DNA of 64,000 bases from positions 3,472,001 to 3,536,000 of the forward strand of contig NZ_CP080999.1 in assembly GCF_019645855.1 (NCBI RefSeq), written 5' to 3'. The translations under genes and the position numbers were made by a program. Source of the DNA: Mycobacterium malmoense (lineage in GTDB: Bacteria > Actinomycetota > Actinomycetes > Mycobacteriales > Mycobacteriaceae). Shown here one piece after another: positions 1-9,735 of the stretch (position 1 is the stretch's first letter; each line of letters begins with the position of its first letter). The notes under the pieces are model-generated. The model did not search any database. It was not told the origin of the DNA and saw only the letters and a list, made by a program, of their open reading frames with translations.

Positions 1-1
1 A

Positions 2-715
2 ACCAAACTCAATCCGTTCAGCACCGAAGCCATGGATCAGGTCAACGCGATCAGTGCGACCGCTCGGGGGGCCCAACCGAATACCGCGTTGGCGGACGCC
101 ACGGTATCGATGGCGGGATACACCGTTGGTCTCAAGGACACGCGCGACTACTACGAACACGACATCCGGTTCATCATCGCGGTGACCCTGCTCGTCGTGC
201 TGCTGACCTTGATGGCGCTGCTGCGTGCGATTGTCGCGCCGCTGTATCTGGTTGCTTCCGTGGTCATTTCGTATTTGTCGGCGGTGGGTATCGGCGTTTT
301 GGTGTTCCAATTCCTCCTCGGCCAGCAGTTACATTGGAGCGTGCCGCCGCTGGCGTTCGTGGTGTTGGTCGCGGTGGGGGCCGACTACAACATGCTGCTC
401 GTCTCGCGCATGCGTGACGAGTCTCCGCACAGCATGCGTTACGGCATCATTCGCACCCTGGGTTCGACGGGCGGCGTGATCACCGCGGCGGGTCTGATCT
501 TCGCCGCCTCGATGTGCGGTCTCCTGTTCTCCAGCATCGGCACCGTGGTCCAGGGCGGTTTCGTGATCGGTGTGGGAATTTTGCTGGATACCTTCTTGGT
601 GCGCACCATCACGGTGCCCGCCGTCGCCGCGCTGGTCGGCCGGGCGAACTGGTGGCCGTCACGAATGGGCGCGCGGCGGACGCGCCGAGCAACCGGGTTA
701 GCGCGCCACACATGA
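2..715 (+). CDS. MmpL family transporter, C-terminal part (5' end outside window)
   Basis: This is the C-terminal ~237 residues of an RND-type MmpL lipid exporter. The reading frame is already open at base 2 and the first ATG (32) is internal, so the gene is cut by the window edge. Four or five hydrophobic helices are visible. The segment [12 protein letters not shown] carries the Asp-Tyr pair that MmpL proteins use in proton relay, and the family's [11 protein letters not shown] helix follows. It ends with a short basic tail, without the long C-terminal extension of MmpL3. It is followed on the same strand by a Chp-like acyltransferase and a FadD ligase, a grouping known from acyltrehalose and sulfolipid loci (MmpL10 or MmpL8 with Chp and FadD21 or FadD23). 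Export of an acylated trehalose-type lipid is therefore inferred. The exact orthologue cannot be told from this fragment. Confidence 0.9.
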   Translation, partial: TKLNPFSTEAMDQVNAISATARGAQPNTALADATVSMAGYTVGLKDTRDYYEHDIRFIIAVTLLVVLLTLMALLRAIVAPLYLVASVVISYLSAVGIGVLVFQFLLGQQLHWSVPPLAFVVLVAVGADYNMLLVSRMRDESPHSMRYGIIRTLGSTGGVITAAGLIFAASMCGLLFSSIGTVVQGGFVIGVGILLDTFLVRTITVPAVAALVGRANWWPSRMGARRTRRATGLARHT

Positions 716-755
716 TGTATGTGAAACTAGGGAAGCCGAGCGGTCAGGGGTAGGG

Positions 756-1883
756 GTGAAGAAACTACTCGCAGGAGTTACGGCGCTGGTAACCGTCAGC
801 GCCACAGGATGTTTCGGCGTCGGGACCGCGTCGGCCGATGACACGCCCATAGGCGGCCCGCCGACGCCCGGGGCGCCGGGCGACCAGACCGCGTTCGCCC
901 TCGGAGGCGCTCACGTGCTGGGCATCCCCTACGACGAGTACATTCGCCAGGAGGGCGCCCAATGGTTCCCCGGCCAGAAGCGCGAAATCGTCCGCTACCC
1001 GGCGGGGCAGGTTCAGGGCCACGTGCTGGAGCGGCTCTTCCCGGGCATAGGCCAACTCGATCAACTCTTTCCGGGCCTGGGTCTGGACGGCCCCAGCGTC
1101 GGCGAGTCGGTCGACGTGGGAGTAGACAACCTCGATGCGGCGATCCGCACCGGTCGCCCCGGTACGGCGATCGGCTTGTCCGAGGGCGGGTTCGTGGTCG
1201 ATGGCGAGCAGGCCCGGCTGGCGAATGACCCGACCGCTCCCCCGCCGAACACGCTGAACTTCGCCACATTCGGTGACCCCATCGGGCATCACGCCTTCGG
1301 CCAAAGCTTCCTGACCGCCATGTTCCCGGTCGGCAGCGTTGTTCCCGCACTCGACTACCGCATGCCGCCGCCGTACGAGAGCCAGTACGACACCAACAGG
1401 TTCGTGGCCGCGTACGACTCGATCGCGGACTTCCCCGACCGGCCGGACAACATGTTCGCTCTCGCCAACACGCTCATGGGCCTCGCCACCGGTCACACGG
1501 CGGTGGCCTTCACCAACCCGAGCATGGTGCCGCCGCAGAACATCAGGACGACGATCAACTCCAGGGGCGCGAAGGACACGACGATTATGGTCCCGGAGAA
1601 GCACCTTCCCCTTGTCATGCCGCTGAAATACATCGGGATTGACGAAGACACGCTGAACAAGCTCGACGCGATCCTGACCCCCCGGGTGAACGCCGGCTAT
1701 TCGCGAAACGACGACCCGTCGACCGCTCCGGTCCAGGTGGATCCGGTGCGCGGCTTCGACCCGGCGGAGGTCACCGCGCCGGCCAACCAGGCGACGTTCG
1801 GCGGCGGCGCCGATCCGTTCTCGCAGATCCTCAGTGGTGCCATGTCCGTGTTGTCGCACGGCGCGGGACAGGCTGACCACTGA
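756..1883 (+). CDS. PE-PPE domain (Chp-like) secreted acyltransferase/esterase
   Basis: This 375-residue protein starts at GTG 756, behind a weak AGGGGT ribosome site. Residues 1-27 form a Sec signal peptide ending TASA before Asp-Asp. A Cys at 19 sits in ATGC, which is not a good lipobox. The mature part is a PE-PPE alpha/beta-hydrolase domain with the nucleophile elbow G-L-S-E-G at residues 140-144 (Ser142). The family includes Chp1 and Chp2 of M. tuberculosis, which transfer acyl chains between trehalose esters during sulfolipid and polyacyltrehalose synthesis. The position between an mmpL and a fadD on the same strand supports that role. In H37Rv the Rv1183 (mmpL10)/Rv1184c/Rv1185c set is similar, but there the genes are in mixed orientation. 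The substrate is inferred; the fold and catalytic Ser are read from sequence. Confidence 0.85.
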   Translation: MKKLLAGVTALVTVSATGCFGVGTASADDTPIGGPPTPGAPGDQTAFALGGAHVLGIPYDEYIRQEGAQWFPGQKREIVRYPAGQVQGHVLERLFPGIGQLDQLFPGLGLDGPSVGESVDVGVDNLDAAIRTGRPGTAIGLSEGGFVVDGEQARLANDPTAPPPNTLNFATFGDPIGHHAFGQSFLTAMFPVGSVVPALDYRMPPPYESQYDTNRFVAAYDSIADFPDRPDNMFALANTLMGLATGHTAVAFTNPSMVPPQNIRTTINSRGAKDTTIMVPEKHLPLVMPLKYIGIDEDTLNKLDAILTPRVNAGYSRNDDPSTAPVQVDPVRGFDPAEVTAPANQATFGGGADPFSQILSGAMSVLSHGAGQADH

Positions 1884-1907
1884 ATCCGAACCGACGGACG
1901 TGATGTG

Positions 1908-3662
1908 ATGCCGATGATACTGGGGCCTCAGTCATCCATTCTCTCGATGCTGCATGGACGTGCCAGCCTGCGACCCAACGATTTAGCATTCACTTTTACC
2001 AATTACGAGCACGATTGGGAGGGTGTTCCCGAGAGGCTCACGTGGTCGCAATTATCCCGCCGAACGTTGAGTGTGGCACGCGAACTCAGCCTTCATGGGT
2101 CGGTCGGAGACAGGGCGGTAATCCTGGCTCCCCAGAGCCTGGATTATATTGCGGCGTTCCTGGGATCCATGCAGGCTGGGCTGATCGCGGTTCCGCTCCC
2201 GTTGCCGCACCGCGGCTCGAGTCACGAGCGGGTGAGTGCGGTCGTGGCCGATACGTCGCCCTCAGTTGTTCTCACCACGTCCGCGGTCGCGGAAGACATC
2301 ACCGACTATGTCGACCACGCACGCCTGGACGCGGTCCCCAAGATCTTCGAAATCGATTCGATGAACCTGGATGTCGATGACGGAACAAGCGTTCGGACAA
2401 CCGATTTGCCCAGCACGGCGTATTTGCAGTACAGCTCGGGTTCAACCCGGCTGCCAACCGGAGTCATGCTCTCGCATCGCAACCTCCAGGTGAACTTCGA
2501 GCAGCTGATGCGCAGCTTTTTCGCGGGCTCGAAAGTCCCGTCCGACGCCTCGATTGTGTCGTGGTTGCCCTTCTACCATGACATGGGTTTGGTGCTGGGG
2601 GTCTGCGCACCGATCCTGAGCGGCCATCGCGCCGAGCTGACGAGCCCGGTTTCGTTCTTGGAAAGGCCGGCCCGGTGGGTGCGATCCCTGGCCGAGAATC
2701 CTCATGCGTGGTCGTCGGCGCCTAACTTCGCCTTTGACTTGGCCGCCCGCAAGACAACCGACGATGACCTGGCCGGGCTCGACCTCGGTGGGGTGCTGGG
2801 CATCATCAGCGGTGCCGAACGTGTCGAGCCGGCCACCTTGCGGCGCTTCGTCGATCGGTTCGCGCACTTCAATTTTCGGGATCACATGATGCGTCCGTCG
2901 TATGGCTTGGCGGAGGCGACCGTCTTCGTGGCGACGGGCACCTGGAGCGAATCGTCGCCGGCAGCTCACTTCGATGTCGGAGAACTGGGCGCCGGCCGCG
3001 TTCGGCGGTGTGCGCCCGGGACCGGCACGGGGCTGGTCAAATACAGAGTGCCGCAATCACCCACGCTGCGGATCGTCGACGGTGACACACGCCGCGAGTG
3101 CGCGCCGCACGTGGTCGGTGAGATCTGGGTACATGGCGAGAACGTCGCCGAGGGTTACTGGCGCAAACCCCCCAAAGAGCAGCGCTGCTTCGGCGCAACG
3201 CTCGTCGACCCTTCGCCGGGCACGCCTGACGGGCCGTGGCTACGAACCGGCGACCTGGGTTTCATCGACGAGGGTGAGCTGTTCATTGTCGGCCGCATCA
3301 AGGACCTGTTGATCATCCGCGGGCGTAACCACTATCCCGAGGATATCGAGGCGACGGTCCAAGAGATCACCCGTGGCCGGGTCGCCGCGATATCGGTCCC
3401 GGTGAACAGCACCGAGCAGCTGGTCACCATCATCGAGCTCAAGAAGCGAAGCCACTCCGACGAGGACGCGATGCGCTGGCTCAGCGAGGTCAAGAGCGAT
3501 GTCACCTCCGCGATCTCCAACGCGCACGGCCTAAATATCGGGGACCTCGTCCTGGTGCCGGCCGGGTCGATTCCCACGACGACGAGCGGCAAGATCCGGC
3601 GCGCCGCCTGCGTCGAGCAGTACTGCGAAGACCGATTCACCCGGTTGGACGCCGAGGACTAA
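1908..3662 (+). CDS. Long-chain fatty acid-AMP ligase (FadD21/FadD23-like FAAL)
   Basis: This 584-residue adenylate-forming enzyme activates a fatty acid as acyl-AMP for loading onto a polyketide synthase. The P-loop-like motif [14 protein letters not shown] lies near residue 175, [14 protein letters not shown] near 220, RTGDLGF near 445 and the C-terminal catalytic Lys in TTTSGKIRR near 563. The [11 protein letters not shown] and [10 protein letters not shown] signatures and the overall length match mycobacterial FAALs of the FadD21/FadD23/FadD26 group rather than acyl-CoA ligases. The start is uncertain among GTG 1905, ATG 1908 and ATG 1914; 1908 was chosen. It follows the Chp-like gene by about 24 bp, so co-transcription is likely. 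The matching PKS would lie to the left of the window. Confidence 0.9.
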   Translation: MPMILGPQSSILSMLHGRASLRPNDLAFTFTNYEHDWEGVPERLTWSQLSRRTLSVARELSLHGSVGDRAVILAPQSLDYIAAFLGSMQAGLIAVPLPLPHRGSSHERVSAVVADTSPSVVLTTSAVAEDITDYVDHARLDAVPKIFEIDSMNLDVDDGTSVRTTDLPSTAYLQYSSGSTRLPTGVMLSHRNLQVNFEQLMRSFFAGSKVPSDASIVSWLPFYHDMGLVLGVCAPILSGHRAELTSPVSFLERPARWVRSLAENPHAWSSAPNFAFDLAARKTTDDDLAGLDLGGVLGIISGAERVEPATLRRFVDRFAHFNFRDHMMRPSYGLAEATVFVATGTWSESSPAAHFDVGELGAGRVRRCAPGTGTGLVKYRVPQSPTLRIVDGDTRRECAPHVVGEIWVHGENVAEGYWRKPPKEQRCFGATLVDPSPGTPDGPWLRTGDLGFIDEGELFIVGRIKDLLIIRGRNHYPEDIEATVQEITRGRVAAISVPVNSTEQLVTIIELKKRSHSDEDAMRWLSEVKSDVTSAISNAHGLNIGDLVLVPAGSIPTTTSGKIRRAACVEQYCEDRFTRLDAED

Positions 3663-4532
3663 GCCAAGCCGGCCTGGGTGGTTCCCGGTGGGGGCTGGTT
3701 CTTGCTGGGCGACGAGCTGTACATATCTGAGAAGAACCTGAGTCGGCAGGGTTTTCGGTGGGCAATGGGTGATCACTTCAGTAAATGCGTGGTCCAGCAA
3801 TCCGTTCAGGGTCGCAAAACAGCTGCTAGCCATGCTGCGCCCATGTGCGATAGCAATCTCGACCCGACACCCCAATAGTTCAGCGTGAAACTACCCATCG
3901 GTAGCAAACGGGGCCGCGCCCACCCGCCACTCAAGATAACTGCACCCATTGCTACCAGAATGTTTCACACCACATACCGCAAATTCCCGAATTTGCTGCA
4001 ACCCACACCACCCGCGCAAATCCGACAAGGCACGGTAACCCCGCACCACCAAAGAACAAACGCAAGAAAAAACCGAATCGGCCCCCGACCGTAGCGATCG
4101 GCTGCCGGCACAATCCCGCGTCATCAAGCTGGACATCTCGAACACCACCACCGATCACACATGCGGACAGCAGCGTCAGCCGATCACGGCCAGCGGCCGC
4201 TGGAATCCAGCAGCCGGGATAGCCCGGCACTGCAGGGCCAGTCCCCGACCGGCCAACAGCACCACCCAGCCACGGGGCATAGCGGCGGTAAACATTTTAA
4301 GAACACCAATAATTCCCGGCACGTTTTATGCGAATCTTTTGCTGCAAAATCCCCCTCACCACAATCAATTACCGGCATTAATGCGCGATTTCCTCAACAT
4401 ATTTCTCAGATATGTTCACCCCTGTTGCTAACCAAAAACACACCCTGAACCAGATCAAAAGTCCCAGCACCCAAGTTTTTTAAATACGGGCCGGACACCT
4501 CGTTTTATCGGTCATGACAGAAAGGCGCGCAG
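3663..4532. other. 870-bp intergenic region upstream of the first PGRS cassette
   Basis: There is no convincing gene here. Short open frames exist but none has a ribosome site, codon bias or recognisable protein. The stretch from about 4290 to 4500 is clearly AT-richer than its surroundings (runs such as AACATATTTCTCAGATATGTT and TTTTTTAAATA). It probably holds the promoter and leader of the PGRS-like gene starting at 4533, but it does not share the promoter sequence found in front of the three copies at 52.9-59.3 kb. Confidence 0.5.
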
Positions 4533-5795
4533 ATGAAACGTAAACAACACAGCACCCGGCGAAACCGCCGCTCGCTCAACACGAAAGCGCCCCGCCGCAG
4601 CCGGGTAGTCGGCGTGGGCACCGCCGCCGGCGCCTTCCTGACCGCCGCGATGACCCCCATCGCCGCCGCACCCCCGGCCCGGGCTGGGGTGCTCGACACG
4701 ATCATCGACCCCATCATCCAACCCGTGATCGGGACCGTCAGCGAAGGAATTAATGCGGGTACCACGGCCCTTGCGGGCATTGGTGCGGGTAGCACGGCGG
4801 CCATCGATGGTATTGCTGCTGGCTCGGCTGCCTTCGAAGGCATTCATACCGCCGCCCTCGCGGGCATCACCAACAGCCTCAACATGAGCGCCGCCGTCTT
4901 CAACGCCGGCGCGCTGAGCGCTGTTGTCCCTGCGGGTGAGAGTCCCGCCGCTGTGCTGAATAACCTCATTTATGGCGGGTTCGACAATTTCTATAACGCG
5001 ATTTACTCGGCCGGCCAGGACTGGATCGCCAGCCCGCTCGGTCAAGCGGTGGACGGGCCACTCAATGCACCGTTCGTCGCCTTATTCGGACGCGATCTCA
5101 TCGGCAATGGTGTCGGCGGAGCGCCGATCCAAAACACCTCGCCGTTAGGGGCACAGCTGCCCGTCGGCAATCTCCACGACGGCGGATTTTTGTTCGGTGA
5201 CGGTGCCAATGGCGCGGCCGGTACCGCCACTCACCCCGCCGGCTATCTGGGCGGTTCCGCCGGGCTGATCGGCAACGGCGGCGCCGGCGGTGCGGGCCTC
5301 AACGGTGTCGGCGGCGGATCTAACAGCATGGGCGGTGCTGGTGGTGTCGGTGGCTTCCTGATGGGTAACGGCGGTGCCGGTGGTGTCGGCGGCATAGCTA
5401 CGGGTGGCAGGTCCGGTTACGGTGGCGCTGGTGGGAACGCCGGCTGGTTGTTCGGCAACGGCGGTGCCGGTGGCGCCGGCGGCGCCGCCAACCCCAGCGG
5501 CGGTTACGGCGGGGTCGGCGGCGCTGGAGGGAACGCCGCCCAGCTGGTCGGCAACGGCGGCTCCGGTGGTTCAGCCCCGAACAACATCTACGGCAACGGT
5601 TATTACCTTCCTGGCAGACCCGGTGGTGCCGGCGGTCTGGGCGGGCTGTTAGCCGGTAACGGTGGCGCTGGCGGCAATGGCGGCGCCGCTACTCCCGGCT
5701 TCCCCAGCTACCGGGGCGGCGCTGGTGGTGCCGGCGGCATCGCCGGGATCCTCGGCCAGATCGGTGCGGCCGGCGCCCCCGGAGCGCCCGGCTAA
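4533..5795 (+). CDS. PE-less PGRS-type secreted protein, cassette 1
   Basis: This 420-residue glycine-rich protein starts at ATG 4533 behind AGAAAGG. It has no PE domain. Instead residues 1-24 contain 11 Lys/Arg (RRNRR and PRRSR clusters), followed by a hydrophobic stretch at about 25-46 and an ARA cleavage site before Gly52, so it looks like a long Sec or non-canonical Tat signal. Residues 52-130 are Ala/Gly-rich short repeats ([12 protein letters not shown] type). Residues 146-193 form a conserved block ending [13 protein letters not shown] at 181-193, the counterpart of the GRPLIGNG linker of PE_PGRS proteins. The rest is GGxGGxG repeats ending GGIAGILGQ. The partner gene follows after 72 bp. 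Three paralogues lie at 51.5-59.2 kb. Cell-surface export is inferred; the function is unknown. Confidence 0.85.
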   Translation: MKRKQHSTRRNRRSLNTKAPRRSRVVGVGTAAGAFLTAAMTPIAAAPPARAGVLDTIIDPIIQPVIGTVSEGINAGTTALAGIGAGSTAAIDGIAAGSAAFEGIHTAALAGITNSLNMSAAVFNAGALSAVVPAGESPAAVLNNLIYGGFDNFYNAIYSAGQDWIASPLGQAVDGPLNAPFVALFGRDLIGNGVGGAPIQNTSPLGAQLPVGNLHDGGFLFGDGANGAAGTATHPAGYLGGSAGLIGNGGAGGAGLNGVGGGSNSMGGAGGVGGFLMGNGGAGGVGGIATGGRSGYGGAGGNAGWLFGNGGAGGAGGAANPSGGYGGVGGAGGNAAQLVGNGGSGGSAPNNIYGNGYYLPGRPGGAGGLGGLLAGNGGAGGNGGAATPGFPSYRGGAGGAGGIAGILGQIGAAGAPGAPG

Positions 5796-5867
5796 TACCC
5801 CCTTGAGCGGAATGGCTTCTGCACGCCCACGAACACCCAGACCACAGACAGCAAAGGAACAACACCC

Positions 5868-7070
5868 ATGCAACAGCCCACAGCCCTCCGACCCCTCGTC
5901 ACCGCGGGCGCCGCGGCAGTAGGTGCCAGCCTGATCGCCCTCACCCCGACGGTCTCCAATGATGTCGCCTCTGACCTGCAGCGCAGCGCGGTCACTATCC
6001 AACAGCGTGCAGTAGAGCTGACCGATGACGTCGTGAACCCGCTCCAAACCTGGCTTGACGTCTTCACGACCGCGGGCACCAACCTGCAGACGATTTTCAA
6101 CGCTGCGACCAAGATCCCTCTTCCGGTCCTGCAGCAATTGGCCGCGAACGGGGTTGACTACGCGAGCATCTATGTTGGTGCGTACCAAACTGCCGCGACT
6201 GCCGCGGCTGAATTCTACGGCGGAACGGCGAGCAACGACTTTTTCCCGATGCTGGCAGGTGTGGCCACCGCGCTTCAGGAGCCCAACTATCCCACCGCAT
6301 TCGAGGGCCTGGCAAACGCTCTCTGGGCGGACCCAATGATTGAGATATTCCAGCCGCTCGAAAATATCCTGGATATCCCTACAGATATCAGTCAGAATTT
6401 CGCAAACCTCGTCGCGTTTCTAGATTATCGATTTCTTGCGATTATTGGAGGATTTTTTATCTGGCTGATGCCCGATAGTCTCGCGCAGGGTTTCGGTGAG
6501 AGTGTTCAGGCTACGTACGATGCGTTCTCCTCGGGAAACCTGATGGGGGGGCTGACCAATTTGGTCAATCTCCCGGGCGCGTTCGCGCAGCAATTCATTA
6601 ACGGAGTCCCTGAGACTCCCGGCATCCTCACACCCACTATCGGATTACTAAGCTATTCTGTGGACCTCATCCCCCAAACCATGGCGGGCGATATCGTTGC
6701 TCCCGGTGCGACCAACATCGCGGAAGGCGGCAGTCTCTCCGCGGCGATCCAGGCCTTCTTTACCCAGGCGACCACTGGCTGGCCGCAGGAATGGCCATCT
6801 CTGCAGTTTATCGTCGATAATTTTGCGACTATCCTGCGTTCTTTCTGGGGCGCGACCACTGCCACTAGCGCAGCCAATGTGACTGGTGTGGCCGACTTTG
6901 CCACCGCGGCGTCGGCCGCCGGAGCTTTGTCGGCCGACATTGCTGGGCTAGCCCCCTCGATCGCGGCCGATCTCTCCGGCATTGCTCCGTCGATTGCGAC
7001 GAACATCGCCGGGACGCTAGCGCCCGAATTCGGGACGCTCGCGGCCCACCTCCTCACGTCGCTGTTCTGA
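5868..7070 (+). CDS. PGRS-cassette partner protein, cassette 1
   Basis: This 400-residue protein of unknown function starts at ATG 5868 behind AAAGGAAC. Residues 8-30 (LRPLVTAGAAAVGASLIAL) resemble a signal or membrane helix. The next part (QQRAVELTDDVVNPLQTWLDVF) is shared with the three paralogues. Later conserved blocks are PLENILDIP, a Q-xx-Y-xx-F-xx-G-N/D-L stretch, GGSLSAAIQAF followed by TTGWP, and an Ala/Gly-rich tail ending LLTSLF. The middle third differs strongly between copies and is AT-richer here. It always follows a PE-less PGRS gene, so the two proteins probably work together, perhaps at the cell surface. I recognise no enzyme motif. It is not a PE or PPE protein by its N-terminus. 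Confidence 0.8.
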   Translation: MQQPTALRPLVTAGAAAVGASLIALTPTVSNDVASDLQRSAVTIQQRAVELTDDVVNPLQTWLDVFTTAGTNLQTIFNAATKIPLPVLQQLAANGVDYASIYVGAYQTAATAAAEFYGGTASNDFFPMLAGVATALQEPNYPTAFEGLANALWADPMIEIFQPLENILDIPTDISQNFANLVAFLDYRFLAIIGGFFIWLMPDSLAQGFGESVQATYDAFSSGNLMGGLTNLVNLPGAFAQQFINGVPETPGILTPTIGLLSYSVDLIPQTMAGDIVAPGATNIAEGGSLSAAIQAFFTQATTGWPQEWPSLQFIVDNFATILRSFWGATTATSAANVTGVADFATAASAAGALSADIAGLAPSIAADLSGIAPSIATNIAGTLAPEFGTLAAHLLTSLF

Positions 7071-7088
7071 ATTCTGGTGCGGGCCAAC

Positions 7089-7129
7089 CCCGCCCAGCGC
7101 AGGCGGTAACCACGCCAGCGCTGGGCGGG
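7089..7129 (+). terminator. Perfect 12-bp inverted repeat after cassette 1
   Basis: CCCGCCCAGCGC (7089-7100) and its exact reverse complement GCGCTGGGCGGG (7118-7129) are separated by 17 bases and begin 18 bases after the partner stop codon. There is no T-tract. It is a probable terminator or attenuator between the partner gene and the EccA-like gene, so the latter may be expressed at a reduced level by read-through. Confidence 0.6.
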
Positions 7130-7168
7130 CAAGCCCGGCCCACATGGGACCCGGTAACGGAGGTACCG

Positions 7169-8263
7169 ATGAACACTGCCAACACTCTGGCCGACCTAGC
7201 ACCGACAGAACGCTGGTGCCCACCGGGATTCGGTGAGAACGAAGCCGCCAGGGAAGCGTTAGGCGGTCGCGACGCGTGCGCGGGCGCCGCCCTGACCGCG
7301 GAGCGTCAGGAGGTCCTTGATTGGGCACAAGCACGCATCGATGAATTAATCGGCTTGACCGAAGCCAAAGAACACTTCAGGGTGTGGCGCACCGCACTGG
7401 AGAGCGACGGCGGCGCGATGATCTCCTGTGCAGAAAACCACATGGTGTTCCTGGGCGCACCGGGCACCGCGAAAAAAACATTCGCCCGAATCATCAGCGA
7501 AGTGCTCTTCGGATTGGGCACCCTCACCCGCCCACACGTCACCGAGGTCACCGCCCACGACCTCATCGTCGAGGGTGATCTGTTACGCAGCGCCGCCAAG
7601 ATGAAAGACATCTGCGGCCAGGCCCGCGGTGGGGTGCTGTTCCTTGACGAGGCCCACCGGCTGGCCCCCAACACCGACAACGGTCCATGGGGGATAGAAG
7701 CGATCTATGCCCTATTGACGTGCATGGCGGCCTACCGCGACGACCTCGTGGTCATCCTCGCCGGCCACCCCCGCCCCATGCAAGACTTCCTGACCACCCA
7801 CGCCGGGCTGGCCGCCCGATTCCCCACCACCATCACCTTCGCCAGCTACACCCCCGACGAAATCATCGCCCTCGGGCGCCGCATCGCCGGCAGGGAACAG
7901 CTTGTGGTGCACGACACGGCATGGGAACTGCTGCGCGTCGAAGCGGCCCGGCTGCGGTCGATCCCGTACGACAGCGCCACGCTGCGCGACGTCGCCGGCA
8001 ACGCCCGCTACGCCCGGGAAGTCATCGAGGCCTGCCAACGCGTACGGGCCCGCAGACTGCACCGACGCGCACCCCACCGCCGCGACCTCGGACAACTCCT
8101 GTGCACCGACCCTAGTGTTCTGCACGTCAACACCACCGACATGGAACGCGCGATCACCGCATCACGCCCCGCCACAGCACTAGCAGCCTACCGACACCTC
8201 TACCCCAACACCGAAACCCACCAGCACAACACCTTCCCACAAACCCAACCCAACCACCGCTGA
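7169..8263 (+). CDS. EccA-like AAA+ ATPase (CbxX/CfqX type) with altered Walker A
   Basis: This 364-residue protein has a strong GGAGG ribosome site 6 bases before ATG 7169. Residues 45-330 resemble the C-terminal AAA+ domain of EccA, the cytosolic chaperone ATPase of type VII (ESX) secretion. The N-terminal TPR part of EccA is absent. Walker A reads G-A-P-G-T-A-K-K-T at 96-104, where EccA proteins have GPPGTGKTT. The last Gly is Ala and the usual Thr is Lys, while Lys102 remains. Walker B is GGVLFLDEAHRL (Asp160, Glu161), and GLAARF near 213-218 fits the Arg finger. It lies 98 bp after the cassette 1 partner gene, so a role in handling the PGRS-type pair is a reasonable inference. ATP hydrolysis may be impaired. 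Confidence 0.8.
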   Translation: MNTANTLADLAPTERWCPPGFGENEAAREALGGRDACAGAALTAERQEVLDWAQARIDELIGLTEAKEHFRVWRTALESDGGAMISCAENHMVFLGAPGTAKKTFARIISEVLFGLGTLTRPHVTEVTAHDLIVEGDLLRSAAKMKDICGQARGGVLFLDEAHRLAPNTDNGPWGIEAIYALLTCMAAYRDDLVVILAGHPRPMQDFLTTHAGLAARFPTTITFASYTPDEIIALGRRIAGREQLVVHDTAWELLRVEAARLRSIPYDSATLRDVAGNARYAREVIEACQRVRARRLHRRAPHRRDLGQLLCTDPSVLHVNTTDMERAITASRPATALAAYRHLYPNTETHQHNTFPQTQPNHR

Positions 8264-8532
8264 CCCACCACCCACCCCACCCGAACACGTCAACCCACGC
8301 GACACCGCGGCTCGCCCCTAACCCCACACACTCGCCAGGCGCACAACAACAATAGGTCCGCGCCACACACATGGAAGGCTTTCCGGCGATCATTTTCAAC
8401 AGCCGGCTCCGTGGGTCCGTCAGCTCCCCCAGATCGCCCATTCCGAGCGGCGGGTAAGTCGGGCCGGCTCGCGTGCGCGTGGGCGGGGTTGAACATAATG
8501 AGTTCAACCGCGCCGCCGCAAAGGAGACCCCG

Positions 8533-9591
8533 ATGAGCACAGCCAGCACCGACCGCCCGCTGCGGGTGATCCAGTGGACGACCGGCAACATCGGGCGGCG
8601 TTCGCTGCACGCCATCATCGGCCGGCCCGACATGGAACTGGTCGGGGTGTACGCGCACGGGGCCGACAAGGTCGGCGTCGATGCCGCCGAACTTTCCGGC
8701 TGGCCGGAGCCGACCGGGGTGAAGGCCACCAACGACGTGGAAGCTCTGGTCGCGCTGGGCGCCGACGCGTGTTGCTATAACCCGTTGTGGCCCAATATCG
8801 ACGAACTGGTGCGGCTGCTGGAATCGGGGGTCAACGTGTGTTCCAGCGCCGCCTGGATCACCGGCGGCAAGCAGACACCGCAGGACCGCAAGCGCATCGA
8901 GGACGCGTGCAAACGGGGCAACTCGACGATCTTCGGCAGCGGCGCGCATCCCGGGATGACGAACATGGTCGGCATGGCGCTGTCCGGCTCCTGCGAGCGC
9001 GTCGACGAGATCCGGATCACCGAGTCGGTGGACTGCTCGACCTACGAATCGGCGGAAACCCAGACGGCGATGGGATTCTCGCAGGACCCCGACACGCCAG
9101 GCCTGGCCGAGAGCGTGCGGCGGGAAAGCGAGGTCTTCGCCGAGTCGGCGGCGATGATGGCCGACGCGATCGGCGCGAGGCTGGATAAGATGACCTTCGA
9201 CGTCACCTTCACCCCGGCCACCGCCGACTCCGACCTGGGCTTCATGAAAATCCCCGCCGGAACGATCGGCGGCGTCTACGGCTACCACCGCGGCTGGGAA
9301 GGCGACCGCAACGTCGTCAGCGTCGGATTCAACTGGACCATGGGCAGTCATGTCGTCCCGCCCAAACCGCTGGAGCACGGCCACGTCATCCAGGTGTTCG
9401 GGCTGCCCAACATGCGCACCGTGCTGCACTGCCTGCCGCCGAAGGACTGGACCGAGCCCGGCTTCATGGGCCTGGGCATGATCTACACCGCGATGCCGGT
9501 GACCAACGCGGTCCCGGCGGTGGTGGCCGCCAAACCCGGCATCGTGACGCTGGCCGATTTGCCGCCGGTCACCGGCCGGGTGGCGCGATAG
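8533..9591 (+). CDS. Dihydrodipicolinate reductase-like NAD(P)-dependent oxidoreductase
   Basis: This 352-residue protein starts at ATG 8533, 6 bases after AAGGAG; an in-frame GTG at 8473 lacks such a site. The N-terminus RVIQWTTGNIGRRSLHAI is the G-x-x-G dinucleotide-binding turn of the DapB-N-like family common in actinobacteria. Later motifs are NVCSSAAWITGG and GSGAHPGMTNMVG. Relatives are annotated as dihydrodipicolinate-reductase-like or amine dehydrogenases such as 2,4-diaminopentanoate dehydrogenase. The true substrate in mycobacteria is not known to me. The real DapB is a shorter protein, so this is not the lysine-pathway enzyme. It stands alone between the AAA ATPase and mmpS. Confidence 0.75.
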   Translation: MSTASTDRPLRVIQWTTGNIGRRSLHAIIGRPDMELVGVYAHGADKVGVDAAELSGWPEPTGVKATNDVEALVALGADACCYNPLWPNIDELVRLLESGVNVCSSAAWITGGKQTPQDRKRIEDACKRGNSTIFGSGAHPGMTNMVGMALSGSCERVDEIRITESVDCSTYESAETQTAMGFSQDPDTPGLAESVRRESEVFAESAAMMADAIGARLDKMTFDVTFTPATADSDLGFMKIPAGTIGGVYGYHRGWEGDRNVVSVGFNWTMGSHVVPPKPLEHGHVIQVFGLPNMRTVLHCLPPKDWTEPGFMGLGMIYTAMPVTNAVPAVVAAKPGIVTLADLPPVTGRVAR

Positions 9592-9652
9592 ATCCGCGAT
9601 AGACCTATGTCGTTGCCCACAACGCAGGGGCCCCGAGGAACGCTTCCGTGCA

Positions 9653-9710
9653 CTAAGGTTTAAGATGCTTAGCCGAGCAAAGGTTTCGTCGACAACCGGC
9701 CTTGTCGACG
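9653..9710 (+). promoter_or_regulatory. Candidate mmpS-mmpL promoter and operator
   Basis: Two inverted repeats lie in the 144-bp gap before mmpS. CTAAG/CTTAG (9653-9657 and 9668-9672) surrounds TAAGAT (9661-9666), a TANNNT-type -10 box. The second is a perfect 9-bp palindrome, CGTCGACAA (9687-9695) and TTGTCGACG (9702-9710) with a 6-base spacer. The latter sits just downstream of the predicted start of transcription, a usual place for a repressor such as the MarR-like or TetR-like regulators that control mmpS/mmpL5 operons. No regulator gene is adjacent. Confidence 0.4.
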
Positions 9711-9735
9711 ACGGCGGCGAGCGGAAGGCGGTCAG

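Noticed and set aside
3885..4448. Short plus and minus frames in the gap before cassette 1
   Set aside because: None has a ribosome site, and their composition is not that of mycobacterial coding sequence.
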